From Clostridia bacterium (GTDB taxonomy: Bacteria; Bacillota; Clostridia; Christensenellales; Borkfalkiaceae), in contig JAJQAJ010000076.1 in NCBI GenBank assembly GCA_021203865.1, positions 1 to 45,502 of the forward strand: a DNA stretch of 45,502 nt. Reading direction: 5' to 3'. The notes beneath the pieces were generated by a model, which saw nothing but the letters and a program-made list of their open reading frames with translations, did not search any database and was not told the DNA's origin. Made by a program: the position numbers and the translations under genes. How positions within the stretch are numbered: position 1 is the stretch's first letter; the number at the start of each line of letters is the position of its first letter. This document shows, one piece after another, positions 23,510 to 32,393 of this stretch.

Positions 23510-25025
23510 GTATTTGGATGAAGTGAGAAAAATCCCGGCGTTCAGAAGGGCGGTCCTGAAATCCGCGATATTGTATTCCGAGGCGGGAAAGCTCGTCGTG
23601 TCGCTCATAACCGAAAAGTCGTATACCCGGGAAGACAGGGACGCTTTGGAAGCCGTGACGCAAAAATTTGTGCCGTCGTCTTTCACGTTCGAGCTGGACG
23701 TCACAAAAGTGGTCGCCGACCCGGATGTCGTGAGAAGACGCGCGTTCGAACTCGCGAAGGGGCTTTCGCCGATGGTCGAGTCAACTCTTGAGCCTAGGGA
23801 CATAGAAGTCAAATGCTCCGATGACAAAGTCGAGGTTAAAATTAACCTCACGGTGTTCAGACCGACGGACGAGGCGGCGGCTCTTCTCGAAAACGCGCTC
23901 TCGAAATGTTTTTGTTCGGAAATTTCTGTTGAACTCGCGAAAAAGGAAGTGGACGAGTCGTTTCTGACGGTCGAAAAGACTGAGTATAATGAGGACTTTC
24001 ATGTCGAACCCAGGACATTCCGCGTGACGAATTTCAAGCCGATACAGAGCCGCGACGGGGGATCTGCGGAGGCCACGTACATCGCGGATGCCGGATATTC
24101 CGCCGACGACGTTGTTCTTTGCGGCGTTGTCACATCGATAGAGCATGTGGGGTACCAGAGAAAAGAGGAAGAGAAGGAGTTTCTGGTCTTCAACATAACC
24201 GATACGACGGGGGCCGCGAGGATAGCTTGCTTCCCCAGGAAGTCAGACGCGGACGAAATAGGCGCCATAAAGGAGGGTGACAGTATAGTCTGCCTCTGCG
24301 TGGCGGAGGTGAGAGGCGATTATCTATCATACAAGTCCAAAAAAATCGACTACGGCTCCGTGCCGGAAAATTTCGTGCCGGAGAAAAAGCAGAGCCGTCC
24401 CGTTCCCAAAGTTTATGAAACGGTGAAGCCCGTGCCGTACGCCGACGAGACGCAGCAAAATTTTTTCAGTGTGAAAATCGTTCCCGATTTCGTCAAAAAC
24501 AACGTCTTCGTCGTCTTTGACATTGAAACGACGGGCACGAACACCGTTGCTTCCGGCAGTATGGACAAAATTATAGAGCTCGGCGCGTGCAAAGTGATAG
24601 GAGGGGAGATAGTCGAGACTTTTTCGTCGCTTATAAATCCGGAGATAAAGCTTCCCCGCAACATTGTCGAGCTCACGCACATAACCGACGAGATGATAGT
24701 CGGCGCCCCGACATATGACAAGGTGCTTCCTGACTTTTTCAAATTTTGCGACGGCGCGTATCTTGTCGGCCACAACATAGACGGATTCGACATAAAGTTT
24801 CTGGACTATTACTGGGGCACGCTAGGCTACATAAGAAGCAGCGAAACGATAGACACGCTGACTCTTTCGATAAGCGTCTTGCCGGGTCTTTCAAACCGGA
24901 AGCTGAAAACGCTCGCCGACCACTACGGATACGAACTCGACCCTCACAGGGCATGCAACGACTCCGTCGCGACCGCGAAAGTGTTCATGGACCTCGAGGA
25001 AGAGAAAGCGAGCCGCGGACTTTGA
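23499..25025 (+). CDS. PolC-derived protein: N-terminal domain, OB fold and DEDDh exonuclease only
   Basis: The 508-residue protein sits where full-length polC (about 1,430 residues) normally lies, between ispG and rimP. Residues 1-about 200 resemble the PolC N-terminal region. Residues about 205-290 form an OB fold like that of PolC (LVFNITDTTGAARIACF). The exonuclease follows, with FVVFDIETTGTN, HNIDGFDIKF and DPHRACNDS carrying the expected DEDDh residues. There is no PHP domain (no HLH motif before the exonuclease) and no polymerase domain. The TGA at 25023 is followed by a promoter, not by lost coding sequence. It may proofread or trim DNA in trans. A complete polC could exist elsewhere. 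Confidence 0.85.
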   Translation: MASKYLDEVRKIPAFRRAVLKSAILYSEAGKLVVSLITEKSYTREDRDALEAVTQKFVPSSFTFELDVTKVVADPDVVRRRAFELAKGLSPMVESTLEPRDIEVKCSDDKVEVKINLTVFRPTDEAAALLENALSKCFCSEISVELAKKEVDESFLTVEKTEYNEDFHVEPRTFRVTNFKPIQSRDGGSAEATYIADAGYSADDVVLCGVVTSIEHVGYQRKEEEKEFLVFNITDTTGAARIACFPRKSDADEIGAIKEGDSIVCLCVAEVRGDYLSYKSKKIDYGSVPENFVPEKKQSRPVPKVYETVKPVPYADETQQNFFSVKIVPDFVKNNVFVVFDIETTGTNTVASGSMDKIIELGACKVIGGEIVETFSSLINPEIKLPRNIVELTHITDEMIVGAPTYDKVLPDFFKFCDGAYLVGHNIDGFDIKFLDYYWGTLGYIRSSETIDTLTLSISVLPGLSNRKLKTLADHYGYELDPHRACNDSVATAKVFMDLEEEKASRGL

Positions 25026-25081
25026 CACAAAGGCAGGAAGCGGAAATTTTTAAAGACATTGCCCATATTCGGCAATTATTG

Positions 25082-25110
25082 TTGCTTTTTGTCACCCATA
25101 TATGTATAAT
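25082..25110 (+). promoter_or_regulatory. Predicted promoter of the rimP-nusA-infB operon
   Basis: TTGCTT (25082-25087), 17 bases, and a perfect TATAAT (25105-25110) predict a start near 25117. Together with the following leader this begins the long translation and RNA-processing cluster. Confidence 0.65.
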
Positions 25111-25120
25111 TAGGAGCGTT

Positions 25121-25161
25121 CTTAATCTTAACCGAGATTGAGTGCCTCGAGGGGCACTCAA
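25121..25161 (+). promoter_or_regulatory. Leader with two mutually exclusive hairpins
   Basis: Hairpin A pairs 25121-25128 (CTTAATCT) with 25135-25142 (AGATTGAG), with one G.U. Hairpin B pairs 25138-25146 (TTGAGTGCC) with 25153-25161 (GGCACTCAA) around TCGAGG, nine perfect bases. They share 25138-25142, so only one can form. After B there are only four Ts. This could be an attenuator or a protein-binding site for control of the operon. Confidence 0.45.
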
Positions 25162-25181
25162 AACTTTTATGAGGCGCGTGT

Positions 25182-25640
25182 ATGAGTTTCAAACCCAGGC
25201 AGGAGATAGAGGAGTTTCTGAAAAAATACGCGGACCGTCTGGGACTCGAAATTGTTGAAGTCGAGACGGACGCGAAAGAGAACTCAATAACGGTGTACAT
25301 AGACTGCGAAGGCGGTGTGGATCTCGACACGTGCGAAAAGTTTCACAATGAAATCATGGACCCCATAGACGAGCTCGATCCGTCGGAGGGAGCCCCGTAC
25401 ACGCTCAATGTGTCATCACCGGGGCTTGACAGACCATTTAGGACGGCGAGGGATTTTGAAAAAAACAAGGGAGGGGATGTGGAAATCAGGCTTTACGCCC
25501 CCTACAGGGGAAAGAAGTTTCTTGAAGGCGTGCTCATTGATTTCGACGACAACAGCGTGACGGTGAAGATTGGACGGGACACAGCAAAAATAGAATTAAA
25601 CCGCATAGCCAAAATCAGTAAGGCTATAAAGTTTGAGTAG
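25182..25640 (+). CDS. rimP: Ribosome maturation factor RimP
   Basis: This 152-residue protein helps assemble the small ribosomal subunit. FLKKYADRLGLEIVEVETDA, the SSPGLDRPF motif (VSSPGLDRPFRTARDFEKN) and the GVLIDFDDNSVTVKI C-terminal SH3-like part identify it. It is the first gene after the promoter and leader hairpins. The start ATG 25182 is preceded by a modest GAGGCG site. nusA follows eight bases after its stop. Confidence 0.94.
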   Translation: MSFKPRQEIEEFLKKYADRLGLEIVEVETDAKENSITVYIDCEGGVDLDTCEKFHNEIMDPIDELDPSEGAPYTLNVSSPGLDRPFRTARDFEKNKGGDVEIRLYAPYRGKKFLEGVLIDFDDNSVTVKIGRDTAKIELNRIAKISKAIKFE

Positions 25641-25648
25641 GAGGAGAC

Positions 25649-26725
25649 ATGGCCAACGAATTCATATCTGCACTGGATGACCTCGAAAAAGAGAAGGGAA
25701 TATCCAAAGAATCCTTCATGGATGTTCTCAGGACCGCCCTCGCTGCCGCCTGCAGAAAGCAGTTTCCGGACAGGTGCGGGGATGTTGACGTCCGCATAAA
25801 CGACGAGACGGGTGAGATATCGTATTACATGATCCGCCATGTGAGTGAGGAGCCTTTAGAGGGAGAGAATCTCATATCCGTTGAGGACGCGAAAAAAATC
25901 AATCCCGAAATAGAGGTTGGAGGCGACATAGAGGAGAAGTTTGATCCGGGCGTCGACTTTTCCAGGATAGCGGCGCAGGCCGCGAAGCAGATGATACTCC
26001 AGAAGATCCATGAGAGCGAGCGCGAGTCGTCGCTCAGTGAGATGTCCGGCAAGGAAGGCGAACTTATGACGGGGGTGATCCGCAAAATAGACCAGAAGAA
26101 CGTCTATTTGGACCTCGGAAAGGGCCAGGTCGAGGGCGTCATGGTGACCGCGGATCAGATTCCCGGCGAAAAATACAGCGTCAACGAGTCCATCCGCGTC
26201 TTTGTGAAGAAGGTGAGATCCGGATACAAGGGAGCGTCCATAACGGTCAGCAGGTCCTCGCCGGGGCTCGTGAGAAAGCTCTTTGAGGAGGAAGTCCCCG
26301 AGATAAAACAGGGTCAGATTCAGATAAAGGAAGTCAGCCGCGACGCCGGGTCGCGCTCAAAGGTCGCCATTTACGCCGCCGACCCCAGGATTGACGCCAT
26401 AGGCGCCTGCGTCGGCAACAAGGGCGTGAGGGTGAACGCCATAGTGGAGGAACTCGGTGGGGAGAAGATAGACATTATCCCTTGGAGCGAGGATCCCCTG
26501 GAGTTCATCGCCAAGTCGCTTTCCCCCGCGAAAGTTCTCATGGTTGTCGAGACCGAGGGTGAAAAGTGTGCCATGGCGGTCGTACCCGACGACAAACTCT
26601 CACTCGCCATAGGCAAGGATGGACAGAACGCCCGTCTCGCTGTTCGTCTCACCGGCTGGAAGATAGATGTCAAATCGAGGTCCGCAGCGGAGAAACTGGG
26701 GTACACCTTCGACGAAGGTGATTAG
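25649..26725 (+). CDS. nusA: Transcription termination/antitermination factor NusA
   Basis: This 358-residue protein binds RNA polymerase and nascent RNA. After the N-terminal domain (residues 1-about 125) comes the S1 domain (GVIRKIDQKNVYLDLGKGQV), then two KH domains; the second ends with LSLAIGKDGQNARLAVRLTG. It lacks the acidic C-terminal repeats of proteobacterial NusA, as usual in Firmicutes. It starts behind AGGAGGAG. Its location next to rimP is conserved. Confidence 0.95.
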   Translation: MANEFISALDDLEKEKGISKESFMDVLRTALAAACRKQFPDRCGDVDVRINDETGEISYYMIRHVSEEPLEGENLISVEDAKKINPEIEVGGDIEEKFDPGVDFSRIAAQAAKQMILQKIHESERESSLSEMSGKEGELMTGVIRKIDQKNVYLDLGKGQVEGVMVTADQIPGEKYSVNESIRVFVKKVRSGYKGASITVSRSSPGLVRKLFEEEVPEIKQGQIQIKEVSRDAGSRSKVAIYAADPRIDAIGACVGNKGVRVNAIVEELGGEKIDIIPWSEDPLEFIAKSLSPAKVLMVVETEGEKCAMAVVPDDKLSLAIGKDGQNARLAVRLTGWKIDVKSRSAAEKLGYTFDEGD

Positions 26726-26726
26726 G

Positions 26727-27011
26727 ATGCCTAAGACAAGAAAGATACCGCTACGCATGTGTGTCGTGTGCCGGCAGCTCAAAGAAAAAAAAGAGATGCT
26801 CCGTCTCGTCAAAGGTGCGGACGACAATATAATCATAGATATCACGTCCAAGGCGCCGGGAAGGGGCGCGTACATATGCGATAACCCTGAGTGCGTGGAG
26901 AAACTCAGGAAGAAAAAGCTTCTCGGCAAAATTTTTTCCTGCGCCGTGGATGACGGCGTCTACGACGCCATAGAGGAGGCGTATTTTGGCAGGGGGCGCG
27001 AGCAGGATTGA
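26727..27011 (+). CDS. rnpM: RNase P-modulating protein RnpM (YlxR)
   Basis: This 94-residue basic protein has the YlxR fold: MCVVCRQLKEKKEMLRLVK and GRGAYICDNPECVEKLRKKK are the diagnostic blocks. In Bacillus, RnpM binds and modulates RNase P. I chose ATG 26727, one base after the nusA stop, because the upstream in-frame start lies inside nusA and adds unconserved residues. The C terminus overlaps the ylxQ gene by 26 bases. Confidence 0.9.
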   Translation: MPKTRKIPLRMCVVCRQLKEKKEMLRLVKGADDNIIIDITSKAPGRGAYICDNPECVEKLRKKKLLGKIFSCAVDDGVYDAIEEAYFGRGREQD

Positions 27012-27336
27012 TTCCTACATCGGCTTCGCCATCAAGGCGGGGAAGGTGGTTTACGGGGGAGAAATGGTGTCCCGCGAGACACGCGGCGTTCAGCTGGTGA
27101 TAGTGTCCGCCGAGGCCCAAAAAAACACGCTCAAAGTGGCACAGAACGCCGCGCGCAGGTTCTCGTGCCCGGTGGTGATGTGTGCGGGGCTGGAAGATAA
27201 ACTCGGAAGGCAGGGCTGCAAAATATGCGCGATAAAAGAAGCGAGCCTCGCGAAAGCGATAGCAACAACCGCGAAGGAGAGCGATTCGGAAGGTTACAGC
27301 TTGTATATTGGAGGAGCTGATGGCGAAAAATCCTGA
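26986..27336 (+). CDS. L7Ae/YlxQ-like ribosomal protein
   Basis: The 116-residue protein starts at TTG 26986 behind GAGGAGG. It belongs to the L7Ae/L30e/YlxQ group of RNA-binding proteins that recognise kink-turns: IGFAIKAGKVVYGGEMV, VIVSAEAQKNTLK. It lies between rnpM and infB as in Bacillus, and its end overlaps the infB start by 17 bases, suggesting coupled translation. The exact role is unclear. Confidence 0.85.
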   Translation: MAGGASRIDSYIGFAIKAGKVVYGGEMVSRETRGVQLVIVSAEAQKNTLKVAQNAARRFSCPVVMCAGLEDKLGRQGCKICAIKEASLAKAIATTAKESDSEGYSLYIGGADGEKS

Positions 27337-30052
27337 AAACACGGAAAAAACGAGCAATATTATCTCAAACGAGAGTATAAACAACCTCACAAGGAGACTG
27401 TCAGGCGCCGAGAGGAGGATTTCAGAGATAATTAGTCTCATATCCGGGCTTGAAGTTTCACAGGCGGAGAAAAGGTCGGAAGAGGAGAGGCTCGCGCGCG
27501 AGGCGGAAGAGACCGAAAAGGCGGCTGAATCCGCACAGGAGTCCGAAGGTCTGAAAACCGCGTTGGATGAACCGGCGGCGTCGGAAGGCGGCGAGGAGAA
27601 AAAAACCTCTGAAGAGAGTGAATCCCATGCGGAGACGCCCGCGGACGCATTCCCGGCAAAACAGGAAGATGCCCCGGTTTTGAGGGAGGAGACGAAGGAG
27701 GAAGCTCCCCAGGGTGGCGACTTATCCCGTGTGGCGGCGTCTGAGGAACAGAAGAAAGTCACGCTCCAGCCCCAAAACGGACAGCGCGCGGAACAGGGCC
27801 AGGCGCAGCCCCAGAAGCCAGGACAGCCTCAGGGCCAGGGTGCACAGGGTCAGAAATCCGGACAGAAGACATGGCAAAGTTCATCTCAGTCCCGTCCGCA
27901 GGGACAGGGCCAGGGGCAAAGACAGGGCCAGGGCCAGGGCCAGGGCGGAAACCGTCCGCAGGGCCAAGGTCAGCAGCCGCAGAGGCAGGGTCAGGGCGGA
28001 AATCGTCCGCAGGGCCAGGGTCAAGGTCAGGGTCAGAAAGGTCCGCGTCCCGCCGGACAGCAGGGCGCGAAAGGCGGGTTTGCGGCTCCTTCGCAGCAGC
28101 AGAAGGGGAAACCCCCCGAAAAGAAGAAAGGCGCCGACAGGGTGTACGTGGACAGGGACAAACAGCACACCGCCGTCAACAAACGTGCGCTCGTTAGGCA
28201 GCAGGGAGCGTCCGTGGATGATTTTGACGAGGATAAATCGGGATACAGGAAGCTCCGCAAAAAGGGCAAAAAGATAACCTCGTCACAGATAAAGATTGAT
28301 TACGCTGTCGTCACGACCAGTGAAATTCCTTTGAAAACTCTCTCCGAAAAACTCGGCATTTCCGCCGTGGACATAACAAAGAGGCTTTTCAGGGAAGGCA
28401 TAATGAAGACGGTCAACGAGTCCATAGACTACGACACCGCGGCCGTAATCGCGGCCGACCTCGGCATCGAGCTCGAATACAAACCTGAAAAGAGCGCCGA
28501 GGAAAAGCTCATGGAGTCGCACGCCGACACCGTTGAGGAGATTGACAAGCTCGTTCCGAGAGCTCCCGTCGTCACCGTCATGGGCCACGTCGATCATGGC
28601 AAGACGTCGCTTCTCGACAAAATAAGGAATACAAGCGTCACCTCGGGAGAGGCGGGCGGCATAACCCAGCACATAGGTGCCTATTCCGTCACCGTCGGCG
28701 GAAAGAGCATAACCTTCATAGATACCCCGGGCCATGAGGCGTTCACCGCCATGAGAGCGAGAGGCGCCAAGGTCACGGACATAGTCATTCTTGTAGTCGC
28801 CGCCGACGACGGCGTCATGCCGCAGACGATTGAGGCGATAGACCATGCCAAAGCCGCGGAAGTGCCCATCGTCGTCGCGGTCAACAAAATAGACAAGGAC
28901 AACGCCGACCCCGGTAGGGTGAGACAGGACCTCATGAAATATGACCTCATCCCCGAGGAATGGGGAGGAGACACACAGTTTTGCGACATATCGTGCAAGA
29001 CGGGCGAGGGGATAGACAAACTTCTTGAAACCGTCATTTTGGTCGCGGAGATGAAAGAACTTCTCGCCAACCCTGACAGGGACGCGAGAGGAACGATAAT
29101 AGAGGCGCAGCTTGACAAGGGAAGAGGCCCCGTCGCCACGGTGCTCATACAAAACGGCACCCTTCATACGGGCGACAACTTCATATCGGGCACGGTTACG
29201 GGGAAGGTCCGCGCCATGCTCGACGACAGGGGGAGAATCATAAAGTCCGCTGGCCCTTCGAGCGCGGTGTTCGTTCTGGGCTTTGACGACGTTCCCGACG
29301 CGGGCGAGAACTTCTATTCCGTGTCCCCGCAGCTCATGAAGCAGGTCATGGACGAGAGAAAGAGAACGGAGTCCGACGAGAGGGCAAAATCAAGGATGTC
29401 GGTATCGCTTGACGAGCTCTTCGGTCAGATAGCCGAGGGTAACCTCAAAACCCTCAATCTCATAATAAAGGCCGACGTCCAAGGTTCGGTCGAGGCGATA
29501 AAACAGTCGGTCGTGAAGCTTTCCAATGAAGAGGTGACGGTCAAGGTCATACACGGCGGCGCGGGCGCGATAAACGACTCCGATGTCATGCTCGCGGAAT
29601 CGGCGAACGCCATAATTTTGGGTTTCAATGTGCGTCCCGACTCCAAGGCCAAAGCACACGCCGACCAGAGCCATGTCGAAGTCAAAACATACAGGGTCAT
29701 ATACGACCTTCTCGACGACATGGAGGCCGCGCTCAAGGGTATGATAACTCCCAAGTACCGCGACGTGTATCTCGGAAAGTGCGAGGTGCGCCAAACGTTC
29801 AGAATAACCGGTGTGGGAAACGTCGCCGGGTGCTATGTTCTTGACGGGAAGGTGACGCGCGGAGGAAAACTTCGGATATACAGGGACGATGTTCTCGTCG
29901 TGGAGGGCGGCGTTCAGCAGCTGAAGCGCTTCAAAGACGATGTGCGGGAGGTCGCCGCGGGGTATGAGTGCGGTGTCTCCATAGAAGGATTTGGTGACAT
30001 CAAAGTCGGCGACATCATAGAGTGTTACACGGTCGAACAGATTCCGGTGTGA
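27320..30052 (+). CDS. infB: Translation initiation factor IF-2
   Basis: The 910-residue GTPase places initiator tRNA on the ribosome. I prefer ATG 27320, behind GGAGGAG, over TTG 27308. Residues 1-about 265 form a long disordered region. A glutamine/glycine/proline/arginine-rich stretch (about residues 152-250) includes a 26-base DNA repeat at 27941-27966 and 27992-28017, 51 bases apart with one difference. A small IF2-N-like domain precedes the G domain, whose motifs are [28 protein letters not shown] and [10 protein letters not shown]. Domain II and the C-terminal IF2 domains follow to the end ([20 protein letters not shown]). Confidence 0.96.
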   Translation: MAKNPENTEKTSNIISNESINNLTRRLSGAERRISEIISLISGLEVSQAEKRSEEERLAREAEETEKAAESAQESEGLKTALDEPAASEGGEEKKTSEESESHAETPADAFPAKQEDAPVLREETKEEAPQGGDLSRVAASEEQKKVTLQPQNGQRAEQGQAQPQKPGQPQGQGAQGQKSGQKTWQSSSQSRPQGQGQGQRQGQGQGQGGNRPQGQGQQPQRQGQGGNRPQGQGQGQGQKGPRPAGQQGAKGGFAAPSQQQKGKPPEKKKGADRVYVDRDKQHTAVNKRALVRQQGASVDDFDEDKSGYRKLRKKGKKITSSQIKIDYAVVTTSEIPLKTLSEKLGISAVDITKRLFREGIMKTVNESIDYDTAAVIAADLGIELEYKPEKSAEEKLMESHADTVEEIDKLVPRAPVVTVMGHVDHGKTSLLDKIRNTSVTSGEAGGITQHIGAYSVTVGGKSITFIDTPGHEAFTAMRARGAKVTDIVILVVAADDGVMPQTIEAIDHAKAAEVPIVVAVNKIDKDNADPGRVRQDLMKYDLIPEEWGGDTQFCDISCKTGEGIDKLLETVILVAEMKELLANPDRDARGTIIEAQLDKGRGPVATVLIQNGTLHTGDNFISGTVTGKVRAMLDDRGRIIKSAGPSSAVFVLGFDDVPDAGENFYSVSPQLMKQVMDERKRTESDERAKSRMSVSLDELFGQIAEGNLKTLNLIIKADVQGSVEAIKQSVVKLSNEEVTVKVIHGGAGAINDSDVMLAESANAIILGFNVRPDSKAKAHADQSHVEVKTYRVIYDLLDDMEAALKGMITPKYRDVYLGKCEVRQTFRITGVGNVAGCYVLDGKVTRGGKLRIYRDDVLVVEGGVQQLKRFKDDVREVAAGYECGVSIEGFGDIKVGDIIECYTVEQIPV

Positions 30053-30070
30053 TTTTTTGGGGTGGCAGAA

Positions 30071-30457
30071 TTGGCATCGTACAGAAACCAAAAACTCAAC
30101 AGCCAGTTCCAGCAGGAGATATCCGCGATTTTGCAGCGCGAGATGCGCGACAGATGCAGGGACATGAGTCCCGTCATTTCGGTCACGGAGGCTGACGTGT
30201 CACCTGACCTCAAAAGCGCCAAGATATACATAAGCATCTTCGACACGAATGAGGAGAGGAAGAAAAAAAGCTTTGAGGCGATATGCGACAACGCAGGGTT
30301 CATACACGCCGAACTTTTCTCACGTCTTCATTTAAGGTCTATTCCGACGCTGAGATTCATCATGGACGGCAGCCAGGAATACGGCGCGAGAATAAACTCG
30401 ATACTTTCCAAACTTGACATACCGAAGGAAGAAAATGATGAAGACGATAAAAAATAG
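30071..30457 (+). CDS. rbfA: Ribosome-binding factor A RbfA
   Basis: This 128-residue protein helps 16S rRNA 5' end maturation. The KH-like body is ASYRNQKLNSQFQQEISAIL and SVTEADVSPDLKSAKIYISI, ending LHLRSIPTLRFIMDGS. I start it at TTG 30071, behind GGGGTGG, since MASYRxxxLN is the usual N terminus. A GTG nine bases upstream is possible. It overlaps nrnA by 20 bases. Confidence 0.91.
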   Translation: MASYRNQKLNSQFQQEISAILQREMRDRCRDMSPVISVTEADVSPDLKSAKIYISIFDTNEERKKKSFEAICDNAGFIHAELFSRLHLRSIPTLRFIMDGSQEYGARINSILSKLDIPKEENDEDDKK

Positions 30458-31550
30458 TGTCAGCATGGATGAGCTCGTTAAAGCTCTTCGCGGGATAAGG
30501 AAGTGCGCGGTGTTTTCACACCTTCATCCGGACGGCGACGCCATAGGAAGCGCGATGGCTCTGACTCTCGCGCTCGAGGGCGCCGGAAAAGAAGCTTGCT
30601 GCTACATAAAGTTTGATAATCCGGACAGCATGCTTCCCGAAAAATTCAGGTACCTTGAAAACCTCGACAAGGTGCGAAACCTCCGTGATTTCGGCTCTGT
30701 GCTCTGTCCCGCGAAAAGCGGCGCGAAAAAGATTATTCTAAAAGACTGCGAGGAGAGAGGACCCGAAATTGACTTAACTTCCATGGATACCATTGTTGCC
30801 ATTGACTGCGCGGAAGAGAAAAGAATCAGCACAGCCGCGGCGGAAATTTTCGGTTCATTTTCCGGCCTAACGATAAACATCGACCACCACGCTTCCGATG
30901 TCGGATACGCCAAAATCAACTTCATAACCGAGGAAGCCGCGACCTGCCAGATGCTCCCCGAAATATTCGACGCGTGCGGGTTTGACATAACCACTGACAT
31001 CGCGGAATATCTCGTCTGCGGCATAATGACCGACACGGGCAATCTCACCCACGCCGACGTCACGGCAATGTCATATGAAATAATGGGAAGGCTTCGCCGC
31101 ATCGGCGCGAAAACGGACAGGGACTATTTCGAGCTCATGTCGAAGCGCTCTCTTGAGAAAGCGAGACTTTACGGAAACGTTATTTCAAAAGTCAGGTATT
31201 TTGACGGAGAGGGGAATCCGATTGAGAAAAACGACGCGGTGCCGAGAATCGGCATAGTCATAACCACGCTTGAAGACCTTAAAAAGACAGGTGCCCTGCA
31301 AGAGGACACGTCGGGGCTCGTCGATTTTCCGCTGACGGTTGACGGCGTTCTGGTCTCGATAGCAATTATGGAGCAAAAACCCCGGGATTTCAGGATATCT
31401 CTGCGTTCAAAAGACGGCGTGGATGTCAATGAGGTCGCGGGTGAATTTGGCGGAGGCGGGCATGAGGCCGCGTCGGGCTGCAAAATCTATTGTGAGCTCG
31501 AAGAAGTCGTTGAACGCCTGGTTGCCGCCGTGGCGAGAAGGTTGCCTTAA
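30438..31550 (+). CDS. nrnA: DHH-family nanoRNase / pAp phosphatase NrnA-like
   Basis: The enzyme should degrade short oligoribonucleotides and dephosphorylate pAp. The DHH domain has HLHPDGDAIGSAMAL near residue 25 and NIDHHASDVGYAKIN further on; the DHHA1 domain has GGGGHEAASGCKIY near the end. At 370 residues it is longer than Bacillus NrnA (about 313). An extra stretch of roughly 35 residues (around LCPAKSGAKKIILKDCEE) lies between the first motif and DTIVAIDCA. The start at 30438 is preferred (AAGGAAG six bases upstream); 30435 is possible. It sits between rbfA and truB, as often in Firmicutes. Confidence 0.9.
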   Translation: MKTIKNSVSMDELVKALRGIRKCAVFSHLHPDGDAIGSAMALTLALEGAGKEACCYIKFDNPDSMLPEKFRYLENLDKVRNLRDFGSVLCPAKSGAKKIILKDCEERGPEIDLTSMDTIVAIDCAEEKRISTAAAEIFGSFSGLTINIDHHASDVGYAKINFITEEAATCQMLPEIFDACGFDITTDIAEYLVCGIMTDTGNLTHADVTAMSYEIMGRLRRIGAKTDRDYFELMSKRSLEKARLYGNVISKVRYFDGEGNPIEKNDAVPRIGIVITTLEDLKKTGALQEDTSGLVDFPLTVDGVLVSIAIMEQKPRDFRISLRSKDGVDVNEVAGEFGGGGHEAASGCKIYCELEEVVERLVAAVARRLP

Positions 31551-32393
31551 ATGACGGGTTTCGTTGTCCTCGACAAGCCGGAAGGCGCAATGTCGTCAAG
31601 GGAAACCGCGAGGGTAAAAAGACTTACCGGCTGCCATTGCGGGCACATGGGGACGCTCGACCCCATGGCTTCGGGAGTTTTGCCGATAGGTATAGGCAAC
31701 GCGTGCAGACTCTTCGATTATTTTCTGGACAAAAAGAAGACATACACTGCGGTGTTTTCCTTCGGTGAGGAGACTGACACGCTCGATTCGGAAGGTACGG
31801 TCACTGAGCGCGGAGGCAGGGTGCCCGCGGCAGACGAAATCAAAGCCGTCGTGCCGAAGTTTCTGGGCTACATCATGCAGGTCCCTCCCGCGTATTCCGC
31901 GAAAAAGGTGGGCGGCAAAAGAAGCTATGAGCTCGCGAGGGCGGGCGAGGCGGTTGAGCTTCCCCCTAAAAAAGTCAGGATTTATTCCGTGGACGTGAAG
32001 GAGCTTGGCGGCGCGGACTTCGAGTTTAACATTGTGTGCGGCGGAGGAACTTACATTAGGTCTCTCGCGAGGGATTTTGGGAGAGAGCTAGGCACATATG
32101 CGACGATGACGAAGCTCAGAAGAACGGCGAGCGGACCCTTCACCATTGACACGGCGATAAATTCCCGCGCTCTCACGAAGGAAAACATAGTCGAGCACAT
32201 AATCCCTACGGAAGATATGGTCTCTTTTGAGAGTCTGAATATATCCGGCGCGTCCGAAAGCTGGCTTCTCAACGGACGAGCCGTGCCGTGTGACGAGGCG
32301 GACGGATTTTACAAAGTCTATTTTTCCGGCGAATTTTACGGCATAGGAGAGGCCGAAAATCAAAAATTAAAAATCAGGACGAAGTTATGTTAA
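31551..32393 (+). CDS. truB: tRNA pseudouridine(55) synthase TruB
   Basis: This 280-residue enzyme makes pseudouridine-55 in the T loop of tRNAs. GHMGTLDPMASGVLPIGIG holds the catalytic aspartate, and CGGGTYIRSLARDFGRELGT is the second family block. It begins directly after the nrnA stop and overlaps ribF by seven bases. Confidence 0.95.
   Translation: MTGFVVLDKPEGAMSSRETARVKRLTGCHCGHMGTLDPMASGVLPIGIGNACRLFDYFLDKKKTYTAVFSFGEETDTLDSEGTVTERGGRVPAADEIKAVVPKFLGYIMQVPPAYSAKKVGGKRSYELARAGEAVELPPKKVRIYSVDVKELGGADFEFNIVCGGGTYIRSLARDFGRELGTYATMTKLRRTASGPFTIDTAINSRALTKENIVEHIIPTEDMVSFESLNISGASESWLLNGRAVPCDEADGFYKVYFSGEFYGIGEAENQKLKIRTKLC

Noticed and set aside
27881-28277. Several open frames over the IF-2 linker, both strands
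   Set aside because: They come from the GC-rich repeat DNA read in other frames.
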